Part shown: positions 52,740 to 61,482 of the stretch, piece by piece | How positions within the stretch are numbered: the stretch's first letter is position 1 | Layout: every line of letters begins with the position of its first letter | Source of the DNA: 38-11 sp927435965 | GTDB lineage: Bacteria > Bacillota > Clostridia > Tissierellales > Dethiosulfatibacteraceae | Direction of reading: 5' to 3' | NCBI GenBank assembly: GCA_927435965.1 | Contig: CAKMKB010000144.1 | Coordinates: 1-64,000, forward strand | Length of the DNA: 64,000 nucleotides | The notes under the pieces: model-generated | What the model was told of the DNA's origin: nothing | The model's database searches: none | What the model saw: only the letters and a program-made list of their open reading frames with translations | Position numbers and translations under genes: made by a program

Positions 52740-53708
52740 ATGCTAAAAATAGCGGAATCGGCCAGGGTTTTTGGAGAGATAAAGATTGGAAATGGCTCTT
52801 ACATAGCACAAGGAACGGTTGTTAGGTCCCTTGATGGGAATGTTAGAATCGGGAATGACAGCATGGTTTTGGAAAATAGTGTAATCATAGGTGGCGTGAA
52901 TTCACCGGTTGAGATAGGCAGCAAGACCGTATTCGGGCATAAGAGCATAGTGCTTGGATCTCAAATTGGTGATTTGTGTGAGATTGGGAATCGCACGATT
53001 TTTATGCCAGGTTCAAGAATGGGAAACATGTGTATAACAGGAGAGGGAACGCTTATATCACCAGGAATGATAATTCCTGATGAATCAGTTGTGATTGGAA
53101 GACCTGCAAAGGTCATTCGAAGACTAACTGAAGACGATAAAGCAATGATTATGAGAATGAGAGGAAATGATATTTCTCTATCAGAATTTATGGAAAACAT
53201 TATTGATGGGGCAAGGAGAGGTGAGAGTATGGGAGCATTATATCATTATAAGGACAAATATCCTGAAATTGGTGACAATACATATCTATATGATTCGTCA
53301 GAGATTACTGGAGATGTGCAGATAGGAAATGACTCAATAATAGGAGCGGGTGTGAAAATCATCGGTGATGGTCACGGTCCAGTCATCATTGGAAACAATG
53401 TTCAAATACTGGAAAACTGCGTCTTGCATCTACTGCCCGGCAATCAATTAATCATCCATGACAATGTTGTAATCGGACCTGGATCCATTGTACATGGCAC
53501 CATAGTTGGACAGGGAACTGTAATCGAATCCGGTTCACTAATTTGCGACTATAGTGAGATTGGCTCAAACTGTCTGGTTAAAGCAGGTAGTCTAGTAAAG
53601 CAGAGAAGTCATTTTGGTGACAACTCATTAATTGAAGGCTATCCCGCCAAAGAGGTTGGAAAAATTGAAGGTAAGGTTGAAAGACCTGCCTGGGCTATAA
53701 GAACGTAA
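52740..53708 (+). CDS. tandem gamma-carbonic-anhydrase-like hexapeptide-repeat protein
   Basis: A 322-residue left-handed beta-helix protein with two similar halves (about residues 1-150 and 165-315). Each is rich in hexapeptide turns such as IGNDSMV, IGSKTVF, IGNDSII and IGNNVQI, and each ends in a PAKVIR- or YPAKEVG-like hook. It resembles gamma-class carbonic anhydrase or YrdA-type proteins, but the metal histidines are not clearly preserved (only single candidates such as GHK and HGP). Family enzymes form trimers. The doubled architecture is the unusual point. ATG 52740 follows AAGGAGGG. Confidence 0.78.
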   Translation: MLKIAESARVFGEIKIGNGSYIAQGTVVRSLDGNVRIGNDSMVLENSVIIGGVNSPVEIGSKTVFGHKSIVLGSQIGDLCEIGNRTIFMPGSRMGNMCITGEGTLISPGMIIPDESVVIGRPAKVIRRLTEDDKAMIMRMRGNDISLSEFMENIIDGARRGESMGALYHYKDKYPEIGDNTYLYDSSEITGDVQIGNDSIIGAGVKIIGDGHGPVIIGNNVQILENCVLHLLPGNQLIIHDNVVIGPGSIVHGTIVGQGTVIESGSLICDYSEIGSNCLVKAGSLVKQRSHFGDNSLIEGYPAKEVGKIEGKVERPAWAIRT

Positions 53709-53709
53709 T

Positions 53710-53740
53710 AAAGGAGTGCCTCTAAGCACTCCTTTCATTT
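53710..53740 (+). terminator. Rho-independent terminator
   Basis: AAAGGAGTGC (53710-53719), a 6-base loop, GCACTCCTTT (53726-53735), then CATTTT. It ends the plus-strand run at 52740 and lies opposite the convergent surface-protein gene. Confidence 0.85.
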
Positions 53741-53759
53741 TGTGTGATTTGATTGATTA

Positions 53760-54653
53760 TTATCTTCTTTTTAGTAAACCTACTAGAGAGATTAAAGCAC
53801 CTGCTCCGTAAAACAATGGTGTTGCTACGCCGGTTGATGGAATGTCTAAAGGGGTTTCTTCATCTTCTAAATCAAGTGTTTTTGTCTCGATCTCAGTTTC
53901 AACAGGTGTTTCTTCAGTTGTAGAGATTTCTTGTGGTTCTACTATTCCTAGAGGTGTTTCTTCTGTTGTAACTGTTATAGTATTGTCTGTGTTAACTATG
54001 CTTTCTGTACTATCAGGTGTGTCACTATTAGGAGTGGAACCTTCTGTTATGTTTTCTACGAATGGGTTTTCATCTGAATCGTTATCTGAGTCATCATCTA
54101 AGTCGCCATTAAATTCGTCAGCTTCTTCTTGTTCACCTTCTTCTACACTTTCTTGTTCTTCTGAACCTTCTTGTCCACCTGCGTCTGAGTTTTCTGAATC
54201 GTCATCTGACTCGTCAACGACTGTATCATCTCCGTCTGATTCGCCTTCCAAATCATCATTCGACTCTGTGACAGTTATCCTGTAATTAATAGATCCCTGT
54301 CCTTCTTGTCCTTGTTGTGATTCTTTAGCATCGTAGGTAATGGTGGTTTCTTCTCCATCTGAAGTTTTTATAATTATTTCAGACAGCCTGCCGTCGGAAG
54401 CTGGATTCACACTTTTAGGAGCGGTATAGTTGCCGCTGTTTCCATTAGGTGTCACCTTAATCTGTTCGTCATCGATGACCACAAATACTTCTTCGATATC
54501 ATCTCTATTACCTTCAATATGCACATGAATCTTTCTGTTACCTGGTTTATCTTTCTTATCTTTATTCTCTTCATTGTTATTAGCAAAAGCTAATGTGAAA
54601 CTACTTAGTATTAGTGCTATTACCATTATTATTGCGAATATTTTCTTGTTCAT
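53760..54653 (-). CDS. acidic cell-wall-anchored surface protein with sortase-like tail
   Basis: A 297-residue secreted protein. A signal peptide (about residues 1-25) is followed by a domain of about 100 residues (GNRKIHVHIEGNRDDIEEVF region). Next is a strongly acidic Asp/Glu/Ser/Gly stretch (about 140-215) with many DD, SD and EE pairs, then Thr/Pro/Glu spacers. The tail has IPSTG at about residues 270-274, a hydrophobic helix and KRR, the layout of an LPxTG sorting signal with I instead of L. No sortase gene is in view. ATG 54653 has the ribosome site GGAGGAT. It is probably co-transcribed with the PAS gene. Confidence 0.8.
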   Translation of the reverse strand: MNKKIFAIIMVIALILSSFTLAFANNNEENKDKKDKPGNRKIHVHIEGNRDDIEEVFVVIDDEQIKVTPNGNSGNYTAPKSVNPASDGRLSEIIIKTSDGEETTITYDAKESQQGQEGQGSINYRITVTESNDDLEGESDGDDTVVDESDDDSENSDAGGQEGSEEQESVEEGEQEEADEFNGDLDDDSDNDSDENPFVENITEGSTPNSDTPDSTESIVNTDNTITVTTEETPLGIVEPQEISTTEETPVETEIETKTLDLEDEETPLDIPSTGVATPLFYGAGALISLVGLLKRR

Positions 54654-54691
54654 TTTTTTATCCTCCTGTGGATTTGAGTTTGATTGTCTGA

Positions 54692-55099
54692 TTATACAGA
54701 TTTTGCAATCAGTTCTTCTTTTGTTGTATTATCACCTTGAGTAGGGATTTGTCCATTCTTCAGCTTTGTTATATCTGAGTAGAACAGTATCATCTCACTC
54801 CCGCTATCACCGAAAATGTTAACCAGATACCATCTCCTTAGTTCCGACACGTATTTTTCGAACTTTCTTCTGCTGTTGGGTATCATGTGATATTGCAATT
54901 CGTGAAAGTCTAAAATATTGTTGTCTTTGTCAAAAACCAGATTGGAGAACTTCATACCGATGATTAGTTCGGGTTTGACATTAACTGCTCCGAAAAAATT
55001 GTTGCTGACTTCGATTAGTATATAATCTAGAAATTTGTTGTTGCTGCTTGTTATGGCCTTGAACTTTAAGTAAAAATCATTTTTTGTAGGGTATTCCAT
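54692..55099 (-). CDS. single PAS-domain protein
   Basis: A 135-residue protein. The fold reads as one PAS domain (DYILIEVSNNFFGAVNV, GMKFSNLVF, RRWYLVNIFGDSGSEMILFYSDITK). The same pattern opens many GGDEF proteins, but here no catalytic domain follows. The C-terminal tail is polar. ATG 55099 follows AAAGGGTGAGG; GTG 55108 is part of that site. It is soluble, and sits between the BTAD regulator and the surface protein gene, perhaps as a sensor or binding module for the regulator. Function unproven. Confidence 0.7.
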   Translation of the reverse strand: MEYPTKNDFYLKFKAITSSNNKFLDYILIEVSNNFFGAVNVKPELIIGMKFSNLVFDKDNNILDFHELQYHMIPNSRRKFEKYVSELRRWYLVNIFGDSGSEMILFYSDITKLKNGQIPTQGDNTTKEELIAKSV

Positions 55100-55218
55100 T
55101 AACCTCACCCTTTCTTATAGCGTTCTTTATATTGTTAAATATAACATGGTATAATTTTATGCAGTGCTCATACCAATTTTATTTCAATTTCATTTCGATT
55201 TTATTTTAGTTTGATGGC

Positions 55219-55239
55219 AAAAAAAAAGCCCCGAAGGGC
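55219..55239 (-). terminator. terminator of the BTAD regulator gene
   Basis: On the minus strand GCCC, loop TTCG and GGGC (55239-55228), then a run of T. It directly follows the stop codon. A degenerate 11-12-base AT repeat lies just beyond (about 55175-55210). Confidence 0.85.
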
Positions 55240-55240
55240 A

Positions 55241-56458
55241 TTAAGTGAGTGAAAAACTGGATTCGATAGGAACAAATCTGATTTTCAAATCATATGGGTT
55301 GCTCTGATTTAAATCTTTTAGGTTAGAATATATTCTCTGCTCTATGCTATTTGTGCCATTATCCTTAACATCAGGCAGTAGGGCTAAAATCTGTGTATCA
55401 TTCCAAAAGCTGAAAACATCACCTTTTCTCAAGGTTTTTATCAGAACTTTTGTCATATCATCAGACCATAATTTGATCAAATCTCGATTAGCGGAAGGTG
55501 TTTTTTTTGTGGGGTTTAGTGTGATCAAACTGATAAAATCCGATGAGTCCATAGGGTTTCTCTTTCGGTTATGCAGATTATATAGGAATTTGAAATACTC
55601 TGCATCGCATAGAAATGGTCCATCATTAATGGTCAGTTCCAGCTTATCCTTAACATTGATAACATCCATATTGCTTTTTTCATTGTAGTTATGCTGAATT
55701 TTTCTTTCTATTTCTTTTAGCCCAGGGGTTAGTCTTATGCCGTTTTCCTTTTCTAGCACTCCGGTAATATAGTCGAAATGACTCATGGCATTCTTGATTT
55801 TACCAAGCTTAAGCATGCTTTCTATCAGATAGATGTGTATTGATTCTTCAAATGGTTCTATTGTTATTGCTTTTTCGCATAGGATCATAATTTCTTCGTG
55901 TTTTCCTTGTTCTTTAAGCAATTCTGCCATATTGAAAATCACTTTGAGAAAGAGTCTACTATAGTAATTGCGAACTGGAACAAGCCACATTTCATATTGA
56001 CTATCACCTAGATAACCACCCTTATACATATCAATGGCACGCGAATAAGCGGCATATGCAGCATCAGTATCACTTAATATCAATTGATCACCCTTAAGAA
56101 TCAGCTTCTCAAATTCTTCTTTGTCAACGATTACCTTATCGCCGACTTCCAGACAATAGTAACCACTCTTAAATGTAATATTGAGGTAGTCTGACTCTAT
56201 AGCACCTTCGGGCATCAGCTTTTTGATAACCTGACGTAATCTGAATATCTGACCTCTTATCATATTTTTAGGATCCGGGGAATCATTGTCTTGGTACAGA
56301 TTATCAATTATAGTCTCAGGTAAAAGGTTCTTATTCTTAAAAGTAATAAAATATTGCAAAAGCTTGATCAATCTGTATGAACGATTAGATTCTTCAACTA
56401 ATGTTTTATCTCGTATGCTTACATCGAATCCGCCTAACGTATTAATATACAATATCAC
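55241..56458 (-). CDS. BTAD/SARP-type transcriptional regulator
   Basis: A 405-residue regulator. The N-terminal OmpR-like winged helix (about residues 1-95) includes SYRLIKLLQYFI, then IRGQIFRLRQVIK. A BTAD TPR-like domain (about 105-250) has repeated helical pairs such as AAYAAYSRAIDMYKGGYLGDS, split across helices. The last 150 residues form a region I do not recognise. The start is GTG 56458 behind GGGGTGA, giving the usual short family N-terminus; an upstream ATG at 56524 has no ribosome site. It likely controls the adjacent PAS and surface-protein genes, by position only. Confidence 0.82.
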   Translation of the reverse strand: MILYINTLGGFDVSIRDKTLVEESNRSYRLIKLLQYFITFKNKNLLPETIIDNLYQDNDSPDPKNMIRGQIFRLRQVIKKLMPEGAIESDYLNITFKSGYYCLEVGDKVIVDKEEFEKLILKGDQLILSDTDAAYAAYSRAIDMYKGGYLGDSQYEMWLVPVRNYYSRLFLKVIFNMAELLKEQGKHEEIMILCEKAITIEPFEESIHIYLIESMLKLGKIKNAMSHFDYITGVLEKENGIRLTPGLKEIERKIQHNYNEKSNMDVINVKDKLELTINDGPFLCDAEYFKFLYNLHNRKRNPMDSSDFISLITLNPTKKTPSANRDLIKLWSDDMTKVLIKTLRKGDVFSFWNDTQILALLPDVKDNGTNSIEQRIYSNLKDLNQSNPYDLKIRFVPIESSFSLT

Positions 56459-56610
56459 GTAATCACCCCATTTGTTGAAACAAATTAATAACAACATTTT
56501 ATTTGTTTTTAAACCATTAGTCAATGTTTAATAAGAGTGCGAGTTTACTATTATAAAAAAATGGCATGCAGTGGCATTTGATTAAATTGTGATTAAAATA
56601 TTTAATAAGC

Positions 56611-56639
56611 TTGAATTACTTGTGAAATAAAATTATAAT
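56611..56639 (+). promoter_or_regulatory. promoter of the ddl-murF operon
   Basis: TTGAAT (56611-56616), a 17-base spacer and TATAAT (56634-56639). It lies 43 bases upstream of the ddl start codon. No operator is apparent. Confidence 0.8.
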
Positions 56640-56682
56640 TAAACCTTAAGTAATATTACTGAGTATCTACAGGAGGCAACAA

Positions 56683-57756
56683 ATGGCAATAAACGTTTTT
56701 GTATTATGTGGGGGAAAGTCTGTTGAGCATGACGTATCATTAATCAGTGCTATGGGCATCATCAACTCATTGGATCGAAAGAAATATATAGTGACACCAA
56801 TATATATAGACAAAATGGGAAGTTGGATAAGCTTGGGAGTGATAGAAAGGGAATTAACTTCAAAGGATGAATTGATTGCAAGTGAAGATAAAAATCACAC
56901 ATCCGCTCTCAATATATTACTAGACATAGAAAGAACTAAAGATAAAACTGTTGTTTTTCCGGCTTTACATGGTACATTTGGTGAAGATGGAACCGTCCAA
57001 GGGTTACTGGAAATGCTTAACATACCATATGTCGGTAACGGGGTCATGTCTTCAGCTATAGCGATGGATAAAGCAATAGCGAAAGACTTGTTTACATTTA
57101 ATAACATTCCTCAATGTGATTATATTGTGTTCAATAAAAGGGATTGGAATGAGAAGCAAAATGATGTTATTGATAGGATTGAAGAGTATCTCAGATATCC
57201 ATGTTTTGTGAAACCAGCTAGACTGGGCTCAAGTGTAGGTATTAACAGGGCAGCTGATCCTAAAGAGCTTGTGAGTGCAGTAGCAGAGGCCTTTTTGTTT
57301 GATGATAAAATCGTTGTAGAGAAAGAAGTAATCGGTCGAGAAATGCAAATATCTGTCATTGGTAATGATTATCCCAAATCATCAGTGGTAGGCGAGTTTA
57401 TACAAGAGCGACAATTCATGGATTACAAAGCCAAATATCTGGATGGTAAACTAATACAGGTGATAGAAGCCAATATAACAAGTTCTACAAGTGAAAAAAT
57501 GAGAGAGACAGCTTTGAGAGCATACGAAGTACTGAATTGCAATGGTTTGGCGAGGATAGATTTTTTTGTATGTGAGGAAGAGGAATTTCTAGTCAATGAA
57601 GTCAATACTATGCCTGGATTCACTAAGCTCAGTATGACACCTGCTCTTTGGAAGAAGACAGATGGCACTACCTACAGCGAACTGGTGGACGAGTTGATTG
57701 ATTATGCCTTTGAACGATTTGATAAAAAGAATACTTTAAAATACGACAGGAGTTAG
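56683..57756 (+). CDS. ddl: D-alanine--D-alanine ligase
   Basis: A 357-residue ATP-grasp ligase that joins two D-alanines for peptidoglycan. It shows LCGGKSVEHDVSL at the N-terminus, HGTFGEDG, FVKPARLGSSVGI and EVNTMPGFT. The omega-loop motif normally F-Y-D-Y reads FMDYKAKY, with Met where a Tyr (D-Ala) or Phe (D-Lac type) helps set the acceptor specificity. ATG 56683 follows CAGGAGG. It is transcribed with murF 4 bases downstream. D-Ala-D-Ala remains the best call because a MurF gene follows. Confidence 0.93.
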   Translation: MAINVFVLCGGKSVEHDVSLISAMGIINSLDRKKYIVTPIYIDKMGSWISLGVIERELTSKDELIASEDKNHTSALNILLDIERTKDKTVVFPALHGTFGEDGTVQGLLEMLNIPYVGNGVMSSAIAMDKAIAKDLFTFNNIPQCDYIVFNKRDWNEKQNDVIDRIEEYLRYPCFVKPARLGSSVGINRAADPKELVSAVAEAFLFDDKIVVEKEVIGREMQISVIGNDYPKSSVVGEFIQERQFMDYKAKYLDGKLIQVIEANITSSTSEKMRETALRAYEVLNCNGLARIDFFVCEEEEFLVNEVNTMPGFTKLSMTPALWKKTDGTTYSELVDELIDYAFERFDKKNTLKYDRS

Positions 57757-57760
57757 AATA

Positions 57761-59149
57761 ATGATTCGCAGAAACTTAATTGAAATACAAAAAATGGTAC
57801 AAGGGAAAGGACTCGCTGAAAATTTCCAGAATGAAATAATAGTGGGTATCTCTACAGATTCGAGAGAAATCCTACCAGATCAGCTGTTCATTCCAATTAA
57901 AGGCGAGACATTTGATGGACATGATTTCATCAATGATGCCATAAAGAATGGTGCAAAGGCTGTGCTATGGAATGAAAGCAAGTTAAAACCTAAGATTGAT
58001 ATTCCTGTTATAATGGTAACTGATACCTTGCAGGCTTTACAAAATCTTGCAAAAGAATACGCGAATCAACTACAAGTAAAAATAGTAGGCATCACCGGTA
58101 GCAATGGCAAAACATCCACAAAAGATATTCTGCATGGCATTTTGAAAACGAAGTACAAAACACATAAAACACTTGGTAATTTCAACAACGAACTGGGTGT
58201 GCCGCTGACATTGTTATCAATGGATGAGGATACAGAAATTGCCGTGATAGAAATGGGGATGTCCGCTTTGGGGGATATAGCACTATTGTGTTCTATTGCA
58301 AGGCCTGATATTGCCATTATTACAAATTCTACAGATGTTCACATAAATGATTTGGGAAGTGTTGAGAATATTCTGAGAGCAAAGCTGGAAATCGCAGAAG
58401 GATTGAAGGAAAATGGGTTGCTTGTTCATTACGGTGACAGTGAACATTTAAAAAAAGGAGTAGAAGGGTTGGAAAGAAAAATCATTAAGCAATCATTCGG
58501 AGAGAATGAAGATAACTATTTTGTTATCAAGCTGATTTCTTCAGGGGATGATGGAGTTTATTTCAGTGTTGTGGAAGACGAGAGCAATGTATACCACCTG
58601 CCAATGCTAGGAAAGCACCAAATGTTTAATGGCACAGCAGCAATTGCTGTTAGCAGATATCTGCAGATTTCTACCAACGAAATCCAGAAAGCGATGTTCG
58701 AGTTAAGCATGACCGGGATGAGAAATGAAATTGTTCATGCTGATGGGTTTGATATTTTAAACGATTCATACAAATCAAATCCGACTAGTGTTAGAGCCGC
58801 CCTTGAAACCCTATATTCGCTTAAAAACTATTCGCAAAAAATTCTTGTCTTGGGAGATATGTTTGGTACCGGAGAAAATGAAATTGAGAATCACCTCAGG
58901 ATAGGTGAGGAGATTAATCCTTATCAGGTGAATTATATATTTACATTAGGATCTCTAGGGGAATACTTTGGAAAAGGGGCTGCAAATCATTTCAGTAAAG
59001 AAGCAATAATAGCCTGCCACACCAAGGACGAGCTATTTGACGGTTTGAAAAAAGTCATACAAAAGGGCGGTATTATTCTTGTTAAGGGGTCTAGAATAGT
59101 TAGGCTAGAGGAAGTGGTTGAAAAACTCCTGACTCTAAACATCGAATGA
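57761..59149 (+). CDS. murF: UDP-MurNAc-tripeptide--D-Ala-D-Ala ligase
   Basis: A 462-residue Mur ligase that adds D-Ala-D-Ala to the UDP-MurNAc-tripeptide. It has the N-terminal DSR region GISTDSREILPDQLFIPI split over the first fold, the ATP loop GITGSNGKTSTKD (about residues 111-123), LGNFNNELGVPLTLL, and the C-terminal NDSYKSNPTS motif. ATG 57761 lies behind AGGAGT and right after ddl, so the two act in sequence in one operon. A weak hairpin follows. Confidence 0.94.
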   Translation: MIRRNLIEIQKMVQGKGLAENFQNEIIVGISTDSREILPDQLFIPIKGETFDGHDFINDAIKNGAKAVLWNESKLKPKIDIPVIMVTDTLQALQNLAKEYANQLQVKIVGITGSNGKTSTKDILHGILKTKYKTHKTLGNFNNELGVPLTLLSMDEDTEIAVIEMGMSALGDIALLCSIARPDIAIITNSTDVHINDLGSVENILRAKLEIAEGLKENGLLVHYGDSEHLKKGVEGLERKIIKQSFGENEDNYFVIKLISSGDDGVYFSVVEDESNVYHLPMLGKHQMFNGTAAIAVSRYLQISTNEIQKAMFELSMTGMRNEIVHADGFDILNDSYKSNPTSVRAALETLYSLKNYSQKILVLGDMFGTGENEIENHLRIGEEINPYQVNYIFTLGSLGEYFGKGAANHFSKEAIIACHTKDELFDGLKKVIQKGGIILVKGSRIVRLEEVVEKLLTLNIE

Positions 59150-59161
59150 ATTATTATGATG

Positions 59162-59192
59162 GGTTGTGTTCCATATTATGTGGAACACAACC
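59162..59192 (+). terminator. hairpin after murF
   Basis: GGTTGTGTTCC (59162-59172) pairs perfectly with 59182-59192 around a 9-base loop. The following bases are A/T-rich without a clear T-run, so termination is plausible but weak. Confidence 0.6.
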
Positions 59193-59274
59193 TATTAATT
59201 TGGGAACCTTTTGCTAATGGATTACGACTAACTATTTATAAGGTTTACTAAAGGTAATAAAAATCCATATCTGA

Positions 59275-59280
59275 TATAAT
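59275..59280 (+). promoter_or_regulatory. extended -10 promoter of the glucosaminidase gene
   Basis: TATAAT at 59275-59280 preceded by TGA, an extended -10 (TGnTATAAT). No convincing -35 box is present. It is 35 bases upstream of the TTG start at 59315. Confidence 0.55.
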
Positions 59281-59314
59281 GTGAGAAGATAATGAATTGA
59301 GGGAGGAAAGAATA

Positions 59315-61411
59315 TTGAGAAAGATAAAAATAATCGTTTTTGCTAGTGCCTTATTATTCATAATGGCATTATCATCAGGCAATATTGGTATGGATGCAGA
59401 GGCTACAACTATTAAACTTTTGGTTGATGGCAACGACATAACATCTTTATCCAGTCCTTTGATAGTCAATGACAGAACACTGGTCCCAATTAGATTCGTT
59501 ACTGAAGAAATTGGTGCTGAGGTTATGTGGGATGGCATTAATAGAACAGTTAGTGTTGTTAAAGGAAATAAAAGTGTATTTTTGAGAATTGACAGCTATC
59601 TGGTGGAATATAACAATGGCGAACTGCATCAACTCAGTGACGTTGCGCCATTAATCATCAATGATAGAACCTATGTGCCATTGAGGCTTATAAGTAATGC
59701 ATTTGGTATTGGGATAGAGTGGGATGAAGCTTCAAGGACTGTTATGGTTGATTCGAGAAAGACATCTGTTATGGAAAGCTTTCATGATGTCAATATAACC
59801 TCATTGACCTCTAATCAGATAATTGATGGTAAGACTACTATAACCGTCAGTATTGGAGATAAGTACAAGGGGATTGCAAAGGAAGTCAAATTGCTTCTTC
59901 TAGATAAAGAATCAGCTACCGGTTTTGTCGTGTCTGGCGAAAAACAATTGACCAGTTCACTTGTTTACATTCCTTCTATAGAAGAAAATGGCGCAAAGAT
60001 AATGGCTGTTGCCCTATATGACGAAAACGGAAGATTTGTTGCAGGTGACACTCGTGCGGTAAGGATAGATGTTAAACCACAATTGACGATTAGTGGAATT
60101 AGTGATTATGGTATTTATAATGACTCCGTCACATTTTCACCTGAAGTCGATTTTGTACCAACATATGTTGACTATGAACTGACAAAGCTTGACAACAATC
60201 GTGTGACAAGCATAAGAGAGAGAGATCCCTTTGGATCATATACTTGGACGCCGGGTAAGGAGTCGGAAGGAAACTACAATCTCAGGATGATAGCATATGA
60301 TAAATCTGGCAAAGCTTATGAAAGCAAAACATACACATTTACCATTTTGGTGGAGCGATATCTTTCTTTAAGAGGTGTCACTAAGGATATGGTGATTGAT
60401 AGGCCTGTTACACTGATAGGATCCAGAAATTTTGATGTGACAGAGACACAATACATCATCAAGGATTTGAACACAGAAGTGGAGAGCGTGTTGACCACAA
60501 TTCCATATGGTGGATATACATGGTTTCCAGGGGAGGAGTACTCAGGCAATAAAGCCTTGATGGTCCGAGTTAAGGATATTTATGGTGTAACACGAGACAG
60601 CAGTTTTATTCCTGTAAATATTGATGGGTCTCCAAGAGTTCAACTCAGAGGAGTAGGACCTAATCAGGTTTTGACAGGCGAAGCCAAACTTAGCATCAAT
60701 GCCAACGCAGATTTTGAAAGTGTTAATTATATTTTGACCAACAATAGTACAGGGACAAAAAGAATTATCTCGCAGGGAGCAAATCCCAAAGATGAGATTA
60801 TCTACAAACCAATGACAACCGACGGGCAAAATGTATCAATCATTGCGGAAGCTCTATACAACGGTAATAAAATTTATTCAGAAAGCATTTCATTCAGAGT
60901 ATTTATGGGCGAACTGTATGGACCAAAAGCGATAATTGAAAAGGATAAGTTCCTTGATTTCGCATCGGACATGGCAAAAAAATCATTTGAGAAAACAGGA
61001 ATGTCTGCCGCATTGCAAACGGCACAGGCTATATTGGAAACAGGTTGGGGACAGAGCTTACCTGTTGATAAATACACTGGCAAATTCTCATACAATTTGT
61101 TTGGAATAAAGGGTTCATCAACCAATGGATCCGTGACATCCAATACTTGGGAAGTATACAATGGCATAACCTATAGAGTTGATGCAGGTTTTAGAGCATA
61201 CAACAATGTACAGGAAAGCTGGGACGACCATAAAGGTATACTGTTGAATCTTGACAGATATAAACCTTTCAGGGATGTCATGTACCATAGTAGCCTCGGT
61301 GCTTGGGCAGTAAGACGAGCCGGTTATGCGACAGATCCTCAATATCCATTGAAGCTGATGAGGATTATAGAGCTGTATGATTTAAAAGAACTAGATAGAA
61401 TAAAAATATAA
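59315..61411 (+). CDS. secreted glucosaminidase with copper-amine-oxidase-N domains
   Basis: A 698-residue secreted autolysin. It has a signal peptide (about residues 1-30) and a copper-amine-oxidase N-terminal-type module (about 35-150, with two NDRTLVPIRF/NDRTYVPLRL motifs). Three repeats of about 90 residues follow (about 255-530, with YTWTPGKE and YTWFPGEE), then a GH73-type N-acetylglucosaminidase domain (about 545-685, with ALQTAQAILETGWGQS holding the catalytic Glu). The TTG at 59315 follows GGGAGG by eight bases; TTG 59297 lies before that site. It is placed right after peptidoglycan synthesis genes and remodels the cell wall. Confidence 0.88.
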   Translation: MRKIKIIVFASALLFIMALSSGNIGMDAEATTIKLLVDGNDITSLSSPLIVNDRTLVPIRFVTEEIGAEVMWDGINRTVSVVKGNKSVFLRIDSYLVEYNNGELHQLSDVAPLIINDRTYVPLRLISNAFGIGIEWDEASRTVMVDSRKTSVMESFHDVNITSLTSNQIIDGKTTITVSIGDKYKGIAKEVKLLLLDKESATGFVVSGEKQLTSSLVYIPSIEENGAKIMAVALYDENGRFVAGDTRAVRIDVKPQLTISGISDYGIYNDSVTFSPEVDFVPTYVDYELTKLDNNRVTSIRERDPFGSYTWTPGKESEGNYNLRMIAYDKSGKAYESKTYTFTILVERYLSLRGVTKDMVIDRPVTLIGSRNFDVTETQYIIKDLNTEVESVLTTIPYGGYTWFPGEEYSGNKALMVRVKDIYGVTRDSSFIPVNIDGSPRVQLRGVGPNQVLTGEAKLSINANADFESVNYILTNNSTGTKRIISQGANPKDEIIYKPMTTDGQNVSIIAEALYNGNKIYSESISFRVFMGELYGPKAIIEKDKFLDFASDMAKKSFEKTGMSAALQTAQAILETGWGQSLPVDKYTGKFSYNLFGIKGSSTNGSVTSNTWEVYNGITYRVDAGFRAYNNVQESWDDHKGILLNLDRYKPFRDVMYHSSLGAWAVRRAGYATDPQYPLKLMRIIELYDLKELDRIKI

Positions 61412-61435
61412 TTATTGAACTTAATTTTTGAATAG

Positions 61436-61472
61436 AAAAACGAGCTGTGGGAATATATCACAGCTCGTTTTG
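61436..61472. terminator. bidirectional terminator
   Basis: CGAGCTGTG (61441-61449) pairs with CACAGCTCG (61459-61467), flanked by A-run and T-run. It serves the glucosaminidase gene and the convergent PLP/GNAT gene. Confidence 0.9.
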
Positions 61473-61482
61473 GTTTAATATC

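Noticed and set aside
53842..54285. 147-codon serine-rich ORF on the plus strand
   Set aside because: It is the antisense shadow of the acidic Asp/Glu/Ser region of the surface protein gene; GA-rich codons read backwards give serine-rich sequence.
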